From: Methylocystis hirsuta
GTDB taxonomy: Bacteria; Pseudomonadota; Alphaproteobacteria; Rhizobiales; Beijerinckiaceae
Direction: 5' to 3'
Assembly (NCBI RefSeq): GCF_003722355.1
Contig: NZ_QWDD01000001.1
Location: forward strand, 1,736,001 to 1,800,000
DNA: 64,000 nucleotides
The translations under genes and the position numbers were made by a program. Below are positions 35,311 through 44,026 of this stretch, in pieces; the first letter of the stretch is position 1; every line of letters starts with the position of its first letter. Below the pieces are notes generated by a model. It saw only the letters and a program-made list of their open reading frames with translations, was not told the origin of the DNA and searched no databases.

Positions 35311-38028
35311 ATGTTTTCCATTGAAGCTCTTCGAAATAGTTCATTCTCCTGGCGCACGAGCCTTTCGCTCGCCGTTGCAAGCTCCGTCAGTTACGAGGCG
35401 GAAGCAGTCGTCAAGAATATCGGCGTCAATAATTGGGGCTTTTCGCGCGTCGTTTTTTTCGACGTGGACGAAACTCAGGGATTTATCGCGAGTGTGGACG
35501 ACGTTGTGCTCGTCGCCTTTCGCGGCACCGAAAGCCTTGGCGACTGGCTAAGCAATCTCGACCTTGCCTCACGCCAATGGCCGGGCCATGGCGAATTGCA
35601 CAATGGTTTCCTAGCATGTTACGAGCGCGTAAAAAACTTGGTGTTGGCCGAGGTTTCGAAAGGCGGTCACGCCAAGAAACTTTGGCTGACGGGTCACAGC
35701 CTGGGCGGCGCTTTGGCGACGATCGCGGCCGCTGATCTAACGTCGGCCCATGTCGTCGCGGGCGTCCACACCTTTGGTCAGCCTCGGCTGGGCGATCAAA
35801 GTTTTCAACGTTTCATTCAGCAGCATTTGCCGAACAAATTTTTCCGGTTCGTCAATGACGATGACATCGTCCCGAGAATTCCTCCTGGCTTCGAGCACGT
35901 CGGCAAGCTCATTCATTTTGACGCGCAAGGACGCGTGCAGAAGGCGGAGCCTGGCGTTGAAGCGGCGGAGATCGAGACCCCACCACTGACCGAGACTGAA
36001 TTCCGCCAAATGCAGGCGGAGATGAAATTGGTCAAGGCCACGCTCGACACTCATGGCGCGGTCGGGACCGAGGCGTTCGACGCAAGCGTGGAAGGACTGT
36101 TCCCGAGCATCAGCGATCACAGAATCGCCAATTATATTGCTGCGATCCGGCGTCAGACGCTTGGCGCCACCATTGATTCGACATTGGAGCGGGCGGACGC
36201 GGAGAGTGTCTTCGCGAATCTCAGTGTTGAATTGGCCGCGCCGAGCGTCCTCGAATCCTTCGAGGCGGCTCCCGAAGCGATGAAATCAATTAGCCGGGGT
36301 CCATCGTCGGCCCGCAAGGCTCCCCAGAAGCCGTCAAGTGAACTCTTCCCCGTTCTGATCCGCTTGCGGGACGAGAATTGGAGCGCGCCCGAGACGGTGG
36401 ACATCCATTCGCGCATCGGGGCGTTCGCCTCGGCTCAAACTTCGCTTGAAGGTCTCGCGCAGCTCGAGAACGATCCGCTCGTCATCTCCATTGAGGCTAG
36501 TCGGGAGGCTGGAAAGCCGGAATTGGCGGCGTCTGTTCCGTTTGTCGGCGGTGACGTGGTTCATCGCCCGCCGATTGAGGAAAAAGGCGACGCTGCGATA
36601 GTCGGCGTCGTAGACGCCGGCGTCGACGTGCTGCATGAAGCGTTTCGCGATGCGGCGGGAAAATCGCGGATCATCGCCTATTGGGATCAGCGCGGCTCGG
36701 GAGGCCCAACGCCAAAAGCTCTCCTGGGAGGGCTCTTCACTCAGGACTATGGCGTCGTCTACACCGCAGCCAACATCGACAACTTCATTTCCGGCGCGCT
36801 CGCGCCCCCGAGTGCGCTGCATGGAGACGCTCGCCTCGGGCATGGAACCCATGTCGCGAGTATTGCCGCCGGCAGGGCCGTCGGAACGCTTCCCGATGGG
36901 ATGGCTCCTGAGGCCAAGATCATCGTTGTGGCTCCCCACATGAAGACGGGTCCTGGCGATCCGCCGAGTCTTGGCTATTCTAACAGTCACGTTGACGCCC
37001 TCCAGTTCTTGAAGCTCGTCGTGAAGGGCGGAAATGTTCTGCTCTCCGACCCCCTGCCCATCGCCGTCAATATCAGCCTGGGGATGAACGCTGGGGCGCA
37101 TGACGGCAGCTCCACTTTAGAGGCCGTGTTCGACGCCGTCACACAGAGTGGGCGGGACCCCGGCTATGTCATCGTCAAGTCGGCGGGAAATGAACGCGGC
37201 CACGGCGGCCATGCGCGCGTGCGGGCCTTCACGGGGGTCGAATCGATCGGCTGGAATTCGTCAGATGTCTTCCGCAACCAGGACTATTTCGAGTTGTGGC
37301 ACAGTTCGCTGGACAAGATGACGTTCACGCTCGTAGATCCCGCAGGCAATCGATCCGCCGAAGTTTCGAGCGCGACGCCCGAGGTGAAGCAGACGCTCGG
37401 CGGAAATGTTTGCCAGTTGCGATTAACAGAAATCCATCCGGACAATGGAGCGTCACGGCTCTCGGTGACGATCATGATGGGCGCGAATCCGATCCAGGCT
37501 GGCGTCTGGTCGCTCAAGATCACCGGCACAGCCATCGGCAGTAGGGAAGCCAATGTCGACATGTGGGTCGAGCGCAATGACGACCGTCCGTTGCGGTTCG
37601 TGATCGAAGATCCAAGACTAACGCTGAGCATTCCGGGAACGGCGAACACGGTAATAACCGTCGGCGCCTGCAACTCGGCGCTGCCCCTCGAACTGCTCCC
37701 CGCGTCTTCGTATGGGGGGACGTGGGACGGGCGCCCGAAACCGGATATCTGCGCGCCCGGAACGGCAATTGTTGCAGCCCGCGCGAATGAAGCAAGCCAT
37801 CAGGCTGTTACCAAAATGTCCGGCACGAGTATGGCGGCGCCACATGTCAGTGGAGCGCTGGCGCTTGTCATGTCGCATCGACATAAGCAGGTCGGCGCGG
37901 CGCAATACAATGCTAGGCAGTTTCAGGCGGCCCTTGTGCGAACTGCGAAACAGTTTAACCGCGTGCATCATGAAGGGTACGGCTTCGGCGCCCTAGACGC
38001 CGAAAACTTGTTTAATGCATTGAAATGA
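35311..38028 (+). CDS. Class 3 lipase / Csp-type subtilisin protease fusion
   Basis: A 905-residue protein with two complete catalytic domains. Residues 1-205 form a Lipase_3 fold: FRGTES with DW at 70-80, HNGF at 97-100, nucleophile Ser130 in GHSLGG, Asp185 in NDDDIVPRIP, and candidate His196. A linker (206-340) follows, then a subtilisin-propeptide-like segment (345-402: VLIRLRD, GLAQLENDPLVISIEAS). Residues 425-905 are an S8 protease of the CspA-like type: Asp435 in VVDAGVD, YWDQR, His511 in GHGTHVA, SLGMNAGAHDGSS, oxyanion Asn627 and Ser840 in SGTSMAAPH, with an inserted beta-rich domain at about 640-775. There is no signal peptide. The protease may release or activate the lipase; its target is unknown. 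It sits between clpB and the MOSC gene, where related genomes have none. Confidence 0.85.
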   Translation: MFSIEALRNSSFSWRTSLSLAVASSVSYEAEAVVKNIGVNNWGFSRVVFFDVDETQGFIASVDDVVLVAFRGTESLGDWLSNLDLASRQWPGHGELHNGFLACYERVKNLVLAEVSKGGHAKKLWLTGHSLGGALATIAAADLTSAHVVAGVHTFGQPRLGDQSFQRFIQQHLPNKFFRFVNDDDIVPRIPPGFEHVGKLIHFDAQGRVQKAEPGVEAAEIETPPLTETEFRQMQAEMKLVKATLDTHGAVGTEAFDASVEGLFPSISDHRIANYIAAIRRQTLGATIDSTLERADAESVFANLSVELAAPSVLESFEAAPEAMKSISRGPSSARKAPQKPSSELFPVLIRLRDENWSAPETVDIHSRIGAFASAQTSLEGLAQLENDPLVISIEASREAGKPELAASVPFVGGDVVHRPPIEEKGDAAIVGVVDAGVDVLHEAFRDAAGKSRIIAYWDQRGSGGPTPKALLGGLFTQDYGVVYTAANIDNFISGALAPPSALHGDARLGHGTHVASIAAGRAVGTLPDGMAPEAKIIVVAPHMKTGPGDPPSLGYSNSHVDALQFLKLVVKGGNVLLSDPLPIAVNISLGMNAGAHDGSSTLEAVFDAVTQSGRDPGYVIVKSAGNERGHGGHARVRAFTGVESIGWNSSDVFRNQDYFELWHSSLDKMTFTLVDPAGNRSAEVSSATPEVKQTLGGNVCQLRLTEIHPDNGASRLSVTIMMGANPIQAGVWSLKITGTAIGSREANVDMWVERNDDRPLRFVIEDPRLTLSIPGTANTVITVGACNSALPLELLPASSYGGTWDGRPKPDICAPGTAIVAARANEASHQAVTKMSGTSMAAPHVSGALALVMSHRHKQVGAAQYNARQFQAALVRTAKQFNRVHHEGYGFGALDAENLFNALK

Positions 38029-38143
38029 GGTCGTCTGCGCATGCCGGGCGGGACGGCGCCGGAAGTGAAATTTGCGTGAGCATCTGGCCTTCGGGCGCGC
38101 TTTCGGTTTTACTGCGACGGCTCTCCTGAACGTGTCCATTTCC

Positions 38144-38902
38144 ATGCGACTCGCCTCTCTCTACCGCTATCCCGTCAAAGGCCTCTCGCCCGAGCCGCTG
38201 GACGCCGCCGAACTTCAAGCAGACGGCTATTTTCCGGGAGATCGGCTGTTTGCGCTGGAAAATGGCCCTTCAGGCTTCGATCCAGCAGCCCCCGAGCATC
38301 AGCCAAAGATCAAATTCCTGATGCTGATGAGGAACGGCGCGCTCGCGGGTCTTGCGACGCGTTACGACGAGGCGACAGGCGTATTGACGATCGCCAGGGG
38401 AGGACGAGAGGTCGCGCGAGGAGATTTGCGGTCCGCCGAAGGGCGCGGCGCCATCGAAGCCTTCCTGACCGGCTTTCTTGGACCCGAAATCCGCGGCCGC
38501 GTGCGGCTTCTGACCGCGCCCGACGGCTTTCGCTTCACGGATTCAAAGTCGGGATTTGTCTCACTCGTCAATTTGGCGAGCGTCGCGGCGATCGCGCAGG
38601 CGCAGGGGGCCGCGCTCGATCCGCTGCGGTTTCGCGCCAATCTCTACGTCGAGGATACGAGTCCCTGGGCCGAAGCGGCGCTTCCTGGGCGAACGCTATC
38701 CGTTGGCGGCGTGCGGCTCGAGGTTCTCAAAATGACCGACCGATGCGCCGCGACCGGCATCGAGCCGGGCACGGGGCGGCGCGACATGGACCTCGTCCAG
38801 ACGCTGCGGCGGAACTTCGGCCACATCGATTGCGGAGTCTATGCGCGGGTGATCGACGGCGGCCGGATCAAGGCCGGCGACGCGATCAGCGTCATCGACT
38901 GA
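38144..38902 (+). CDS. MOSC-domain (YcbX/mARC-like) molybdenum protein
   Basis: The 252-residue protein has a MOSC_N beta-barrel (LASLYRYPVKGLSPEPL near the N-terminus) and a C-terminal MOSC domain with FRANLYVED and MTDRCAATGIEPGTG, whose Cys is the expected molybdenum ligand. Relatives reduce N-hydroxylated compounds or carry sulfur for molybdenum enzymes. The start at 38144 fits the family N-terminus; the frame is open 24 codons further up without a ribosome binding site. It may be relevant to the molybdenum hydroxylase encoded at the left of the window, but it is unlinked. Confidence 0.87.
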   Translation: MRLASLYRYPVKGLSPEPLDAAELQADGYFPGDRLFALENGPSGFDPAAPEHQPKIKFLMLMRNGALAGLATRYDEATGVLTIARGGREVARGDLRSAEGRGAIEAFLTGFLGPEIRGRVRLLTAPDGFRFTDSKSGFVSLVNLASVAAIAQAQGAALDPLRFRANLYVEDTSPWAEAALPGRTLSVGGVRLEVLKMTDRCAATGIEPGTGRRDMDLVQTLRRNFGHIDCGVYARVIDGGRIKAGDAISVID

Positions 38903-38906
38903 GGCG

Positions 38907-39806
38907 CTAAAACCGATCTGGCTCGAGCGGAAGTTCGCCCACCTGCGGCGAGTCATCGTCCCGTGCGGCGCCGGCCACGTCATCCATCGGCGGGCGCGGG
39001 CGCCGGCGCCGGCGTGAACTCAGATGATAATTGACTCCGCCCTCGTGTTCACGCGGCGCGTTCTCGCGCTCGAGAACGGGTTCCGCTCCCGCGCTCTCGC
39101 TCGGAGCGGCGACGCGCGCCACTGGCGCGGTGATGAATGAGGGAAGCGCCGTCCCGGGTTCGCTCTCGGCCGCGCTGGCCTCGGGGCGCGGTTGGAAGCG
39201 GCGGTCGCGGCCGCGCTCATATCCCTGGTGACGAGGACGATCGCCGCCCTCGGCGTTGCGGTCTCGGTTAAACTGCGGTCGTTCGTGCCGCTGCGGGCGT
39301 TCCAGACGCTCCGCGCGCTCGCCGGCCCGCATCTCGCCGATCGGGCGCTCCTCAAAGGGCTGAGGCTGCGGCTGGGGCTGCGAGAAATGCGGCTGCGGCT
39401 GCGGTTGCGGCGCGAAGGGCGGCGGCGGCTGGAAGGCCGGCGGCGGCAGCCGTTCGGCGAGTGGCGCGAAACGGTCCGGAAGCGGGGCGAAATCGTCATC
39501 GTCCTCGGAGGTGTCGATTTCCGCTTCCAGCTGCGGGCGCCCATAGCCGTTGACTTGCTGCTGTTGCTGCGCGGCGGCGATCAGCCGGAAATAGTGCTCC
39601 GCATGCTGCAGCAGGCTCTCGGCCATGATCGTGTCGCCGGAAGACTGCGCGTCGCGCGCGAGTTGAAGATATTTTTCGGCGACATGCTGAGCCGTGCCGC
39701 GGATCTTCACGTCGGGGCCATTCGACTCATAGGATCGTGTAAGCGGATTGGGCCCTTTGCGGTTGCTCCGTCCGCGCATTCTCTTGTTTTGCCCTGGTCT
39801 CATCAA
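38907..39806 (-). CDS. DUF4167 RNA-binding-like protein
   Basis: The 299-residue basic protein has the DUF4167 domain at the N-terminus (about 5-85: KRMRGRSNRKGPNPLTRSYESNGPDVKIRG, AEKYLQLARDA, ESLLQHAEHYFRLI; cited in pieces). A long disordered part follows, rich in Pro, Gln and Arg with PQPQP runs and an Arg-rich C-terminus. The function is unknown, and the composition suggests nucleic acid binding. ATG at 39806 or 39803 are both possible. In Rhizobiales it normally lies between prmC and clpB, and the order is kept here. Confidence 0.88.
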   Translation of the reverse strand: MMRPGQNKRMRGRSNRKGPNPLTRSYESNGPDVKIRGTAQHVAEKYLQLARDAQSSGDTIMAESLLQHAEHYFRLIAAAQQQQQVNGYGRPQLEAEIDTSEDDDDFAPLPDRFAPLAERLPPPAFQPPPPFAPQPQPQPHFSQPQPQPQPFEERPIGEMRAGERAERLERPQRHERPQFNRDRNAEGGDRPRHQGYERGRDRRFQPRPEASAAESEPGTALPSFITAPVARVAAPSESAGAEPVLERENAPREHEGGVNYHLSSRRRRRPRPPMDDVAGAARDDDSPQVGELPLEPDRF

Positions 39807-40297
39807 ACTCCCCGAAATCTTGCTGCGCTCGGCCCCGCCTGCGCGGCGTTCCCAACAACGTCGCCGCTAAATTCCTTCGCCCGGCGCATGCGCCAACGGA
39901 CAGGCGACAGCAATCCGTTTCGGACCTCAAGCTTCGATAACGCTGTGCGCGAGTCGGTTTCCTCAAGTCGGCCGCAATCGGCGGCCCCACGTCGCTCTGC
40001 GCCAATTCCCCTCAGCGCAATTGCTTGATGTCCAACGCGACTGCATGCCTGCCTAACGGACCACAACGCCCCCGACAATCGAAGTGGTCTTCACTCCGGC
40101 GCTTTCATGTCGATTTCGACGTTGCTCCTGGCCGGTCGTTTCGGGCTTCCGTTCGCGAAGCGGAGCCAAAGCGTTTCGAGTTCACTCTCGAAGTCGGCGA
40201 TCGGTTGGACCTGGGTTGACTATAGTGGAGGGGGTGGCCCCCAACAAGGCCGAGCGCGGCGAGAGGGGCCAAAAAAGCGGTTACTGTCGCCATTATG
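39807..40297. other. Intergenic region between DUF4167 and prmC
   Basis: About 490 bases with several overlapping open frames on both strands, none with a family pattern or ribosome binding site. A G-rich stretch at about 40222-40240 is the only notable composition. It presumably carries the DUF4167 promoter. Confidence 0.45.
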
Positions 40298-41197
40298 TCA
40301 CGGCCTTGGCGGGCCAAGCCGCGCCGCGACGACCCTCTCGTGGCCCCCAAAGTCGCGCGTCACACGCTCGATTTTGAAGCCCTCGGCTTCCATCAGCGCG
40401 GCGACGCTGGCAGCTTGATCGAAGCCGATCTCGAACACCACGACCGTGTCCTCGTCAATAAGCCTCGGCAAGTCGCCGATGATCTCCCGATACCGCTCGA
40501 GCCCGTCGGAGCCGCCGTCGAGCGCCAGCGCCGGATCATGGAGCCGCACCTCGGGATCGAGCCCCGCGATGTCCTCCGTGCGCACATATGGAGGATTGGA
40601 CACGACGAGGTCGAAACGCGCCTGAAGCGCCTCCGCCCAGCGGCCGCGCACAACCGCCGCGCGGTCTGACAGGCCGCAACGGGCGAGATTTGCGGCGGTG
40701 GCCGCGCAGGCGTCCTGTGAGAGATCGACGGCGACGGCGCGCGCGGCCGGAAGCTCGCTGAGAAGCGCGCAGGCGATCGCGCCCGAGCCGGCGCCGAGAT
40801 CGAGAATCGAGAGCGGCGCGTCGCGCCGTTCCGCAACGAAGCGCAACGCCGTCTCGACCAGCGTTTCGGTGTCGGGCCGCGGATCGAGCACTGACGGCGC
40901 GACGGCGAGGTCGAGCGTCCAGAATCCGCGCTCTCCAAGAATGCGCGACACCGGCTCACGGGCGGCCCGTCGCGCCGCGTAGCGGGAGAGGGCGCGCGCC
41001 TCTTCCTGAGAAAGCGGCGCGCGCGGCGTCATGGCGAGTTCAAGCCGCGTCAGCCCTGCGGCGGCGCGCAGCAGAGCGCGCGCGTCCTCCTGCGCGCCGT
41101 CGACCCCGCGGGCGTCGAGATAGTCCGCAACTGTCGCGATCGCCTGGGCGCGCGTCAGCGGATCGCTCGTTGCGGCCTTCCTCGCGCCCAGACTCAT
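40298..41197 (-). CDS. prmC: Peptide chain release factor N5-glutamine methyltransferase
   Basis: The 299-residue SAM-dependent enzyme methylates the Gln of the GGQ motif in release factors. It has an N-terminal helical domain, the SAM motif LDLGAGSGAIACALL at about 120-134, and the catalytic SNPPYVR near 195. It lies 2 bases after the htpG stop, so it is probably co-transcribed with htpG. Its usual partner prfA is about 20 kb away in this window. Confidence 0.94.
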   Translation of the reverse strand: MSLGARKAATSDPLTRAQAIATVADYLDARGVDGAQEDARALLRAAAGLTRLELAMTPRAPLSQEEARALSRYAARRAAREPVSRILGERGFWTLDLAVAPSVLDPRPDTETLVETALRFVAERRDAPLSILDLGAGSGAIACALLSELPAARAVAVDLSQDACAATAANLARCGLSDRAAVVRGRWAEALQARFDLVVSNPPYVRTEDIAGLDPEVRLHDPALALDGGSDGLERYREIIGDLPRLIDEDTVVVFEIGFDQAASVAALMEAEGFKIERVTRDFGGHERVVAARLGPPRP

Positions 41198-41199
41198 CT

Positions 41200-43110
41200 C
41201 TACCCCCGGCTGGCGAGAAGCGCCGTCAGCCTTTTTGCGAAAGCCGCTGCGTCGATGGGATGCTCGCCGTCGGCGACGCGGGCGAGATCGAGCAGGAGAA
41301 GCTGGTCGTCGCGCGCCGCTTCACGCCCCTTTGCGCGCAAGGCGGTCGCCAGCGCGACGATCGCTTCATGCCTCGGGTTGATCTCCAAAACCGGCTTTCC
41401 AAAGGCCGCCTGTTGTCCATGTTCGGCCAGAAGGCGGGACAATTGGCGGTCAAACCCGGTATCGGGCGCCACCAGGCAAACGGCGCTGTCGGTCAGCCGC
41501 GTCGAGGCGCGCACGTCGTCGACATGATCCGCAAGCGTTTCCTTTAGCGCTGCAAGCAGGTCGGCGACGTCGGCCGGCGGCGTCGCCTCCGTTTTGGCTT
41601 CGTCGACGAGCGCGATCGAATCGATGTCGGCCTGGCCCTGCGTGACGGATTTGAACGGCTTGCCCTCATAGCCAAGCGCGCTCGTCACCCAGAAAGCGTC
41701 GACGGCGTCGTCGAGAAGCAGCACCTCGACGCCTCTCGCCCGGAAGCCTTCGAGCTGCGGGCTGGCGCGCAGCCGCTTCATATCGTCGCCGACAAGATAA
41801 TAGATCGCGGTCTGATTTTCCCTCAGATCGGCGACGTAATCCTGGAGCGTGCGGGTGTGTTCCTCGGACTTCGTCGAGGCGAACCGCGCAATTTCGAACA
41901 GTGCGTCGCGGCGGCTTGGGTCTTCATGCAGCCCTTCCTTGAGCACCGAGCCAAAGTTCTTCCACACGTCCGCGAATTTTTCGGGCTCGGCGTCGGCGAG
42001 CTTCTTGAGTTCCTGTAAAATGCGCGTCGCGATGGCCTTGCCGATCGCGCCGGCGACCGGGCTTTTCTGCACCATCTCGCGCGAGACATTGAGCGGAATG
42101 TCGGCGCTGTCGACGACGATGCGCATGAACCGCAGCCACGCGGGCAGCAGCTCCATGTCGCGCGAGATCAGCACGCGGCGCACATACAGCTTGGATTTGC
42201 TCTTTCGCGCCGGGTCGAAAAGATCGAAGGGCCGCGTCCCAGGAACGAAGGCGAGCACCGTATATTCGGTGCGTCCTTCGGCGCGCCAGTGCGCGATCAG
42301 CGCGGGCTCGTCCAGCTGCCCGGACAATTGCCGATAGAAGTCGACATATTGCTCATGTGTGATGTCGGACTTGGGCTTCGTCCACAGGGCGACGCCTTCG
42401 GCGATTCGCCGAGGCTCTTCGCCCGGCGCCGCGATGAGATCGATCGGCGCGGCGATCGCGCCCGAGTGCTCGCGCACCACGCTTTCAACCCGCCAGCCGT
42501 CAAGAAATTCATCGCTGTCGGCGTTGAGATGCAGCGTGACGCGGGCGCCGACGGCGGGCGCCTCTTCGAGCGGCAGAGCCGCAATCTGATAGGAGCCCTT
42601 GCCGTCTGAACTCCACAGCCAGGCCTGATCCTCGCCGGCCCGCCGCGTCGCAACCTCGACGCGGTCGGCGACCATGAAGGCGGAGTAGAAGCCGACGCCG
42701 AACTGGCCGATCAAGCCGGCGTCCTTCTCCTTCCCGAGTTTGTCGAGAAAGGCGCGCGTTCCCGAATTGGCGATGGTGCCGAGAGCGCTGATCAGCTCCT
42801 CGCGCGACATCCCGACGCCATTGTCGGCGATCGTCAGCGTGCGCTTCTCCTTATCGAGTGAGATCGTGACCAGCGGCGCGGCGGCTTGCGCGGCGAGTTT
42901 TTCGTCGGAAAGCGCCTCGTAACGCAGCTTTTCGCAAGCGTCGGCGGCGTTCGAGACGAGTTCGCGCAGAAAGACGTCGCGCTCCGAATAGACGGAGTGC
43001 GTCATCAGCTCGAGCAGCCGCGAGACGTCGGCCTCAAAACCGAAATCGGCGGCGGTTTGCGGATCGGCGGCGGGAGCCGCGGCGGCGACGGATGCGGCGT
43101 CGTCGGTCAT
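41200..43110 (-). CDS. htpG: Molecular chaperone HtpG (Hsp90)
   Basis: The 636-residue Hsp90 has the GHKL ATPase domain at the N-terminus (YSERDVFLRELVSNAADACEKL, IADNGVGMSREEL, GQFGVGFYSAFMVADRVEV; cited in pieces), followed by the middle and C-terminal dimerisation domains. The ATG at 43110 has a GGAGAG box; the open frame extends 95 codons further without support. The N-terminus has a short Ala-rich extension (AASVAAAAPAAD) before the ATPase domain. It folds client proteins under stress. Confidence 0.95.
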   Translation of the reverse strand: MTDDAASVAAAAPAADPQTAADFGFEADVSRLLELMTHSVYSERDVFLRELVSNAADACEKLRYEALSDEKLAAQAAAPLVTISLDKEKRTLTIADNGVGMSREELISALGTIANSGTRAFLDKLGKEKDAGLIGQFGVGFYSAFMVADRVEVATRRAGEDQAWLWSSDGKGSYQIAALPLEEAPAVGARVTLHLNADSDEFLDGWRVESVVREHSGAIAAPIDLIAAPGEEPRRIAEGVALWTKPKSDITHEQYVDFYRQLSGQLDEPALIAHWRAEGRTEYTVLAFVPGTRPFDLFDPARKSKSKLYVRRVLISRDMELLPAWLRFMRIVVDSADIPLNVSREMVQKSPVAGAIGKAIATRILQELKKLADAEPEKFADVWKNFGSVLKEGLHEDPSRRDALFEIARFASTKSEEHTRTLQDYVADLRENQTAIYYLVGDDMKRLRASPQLEGFRARGVEVLLLDDAVDAFWVTSALGYEGKPFKSVTQGQADIDSIALVDEAKTEATPPADVADLLAALKETLADHVDDVRASTRLTDSAVCLVAPDTGFDRQLSRLLAEHGQQAAFGKPVLEINPRHEAIVALATALRAKGREAARDDQLLLLDLARVADGEHPIDAAAFAKRLTALLASRG

Positions 43111-43583
43111 GTTCTCTCCGATGAAAAGAAAAAGAGAATGCACGTCGCGGTCGACGCGACGGCGGCTCTTGAGTTCGTCATTGTTGCGGAATTTGCAAGA
43201 GCCCCGGCGGCGGGGCGCCGCCGCAGGGCCGCTAAAGGCGGATAGGCAGCCGGCTAGAGCTAGACGAGCCGGCGCGGGAGCGAACTCCCGGCCGGCCCGA
43301 CCATCGCCACGACCTCTATCTCTCGGAACCACACGCTTCGGGGGGCTGGGGGGCTGACGAAACCGAAAACGCGTGGCCCCGAGCTGTCGAGGCAATGAAC
43401 TTCATTTTGGGCGGCGCGTTTGGCTGGCAAGGGGCGCCAAGTCGGCGAAAGTATGATTCTTCCCAGCCAAATCTTATCAGAGCGCAAGGACGCGAAGATT
43501 CTCGTCGTAAACCAGTCATTAAGTCTTGCCCGGCGCATCGGTGCAGGCCAACATGGTTAAGAGAGATCGAGGAGAGCGGACGC
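43111..43583. other. Divergent promoter region htpG / DUF2794
   Basis: About 470 bases without a convincing gene. A GC-rich palindrome (CGGCGGCGGGGCGCCGCCG, about 43207-43225) lies upstream of htpG. It holds the two divergent promoters; I could not assign a heat-shock promoter with confidence. Confidence 0.4.
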
Positions 43584-43991
43584 ATGGCGGAGTCGGAGAC
43601 GACGGAGCCCAGCCGGGTTCGACCCGCGCTCGTCGTCGTGAACGGCGCTTCGCCGGACGCGGCGCAGGCCCGGGGAGACAAGCGCGGCGCGGCGGTTTCG
43701 TTCAGCCGCCCAGAACTCAACGTCATCTTCAATGTTTATGGAGCGAAAGTCGCGCAGGGGGAGTGGCGCGACTATGCGATCGACTTCACGCCGGCGAAGG
43801 CCGTGTTCTCGATTTTTCGGCGCGCCAGCGAGGCGCCGCTGTACCGAATCGAAAAGGATCCTGCGCTTTCGCGTCGACAAGGCGCCTATGCCGTGATCGC
43901 AGCGACGGGGCTCGTGCTTCGGCGCGGACATGATCTTTCGAGGGTGGTGCGGGTTTTGGACCGCGCGCTGAGGCTCGTCGGCGCCGAATAG
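43584..43991 (+). CDS. DUF2794 conserved protein
   Basis: The 135-residue protein matches DUF2794: FSRPELNVIFNVYG, EWRDYAIDFTPAKAVFSIFRR, PLYRIEKDPALSRRQGAY and GLVLRRGHDLSRVVRVLD. The family is almost confined to Alphaproteobacteria and its function is unknown. The start at 43584 follows GGAGAG; the frame runs further upstream without support. It is monocistronic, convergent with the amino acid dehydrogenase gene. Confidence 0.9.
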   Translation: MAESETTEPSRVRPALVVVNGASPDAAQARGDKRGAAVSFSRPELNVIFNVYGAKVAQGEWRDYAIDFTPAKAVFSIFRRASEAPLYRIEKDPALSRRQGAYAVIAATGLVLRRGHDLSRVVRVLDRALRLVGAE

Positions 43992-44026
43992 GCGGACAAG
44001 CATCTCACAAGGTCGTCCTCGCAAGA

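Noticed and set aside
40105..40350. Minus-strand 81-residue frame between DUF4167 and prmC
   Set aside because: No start signal or recognisable domain; overlapping frames on the plus strand are equally open.
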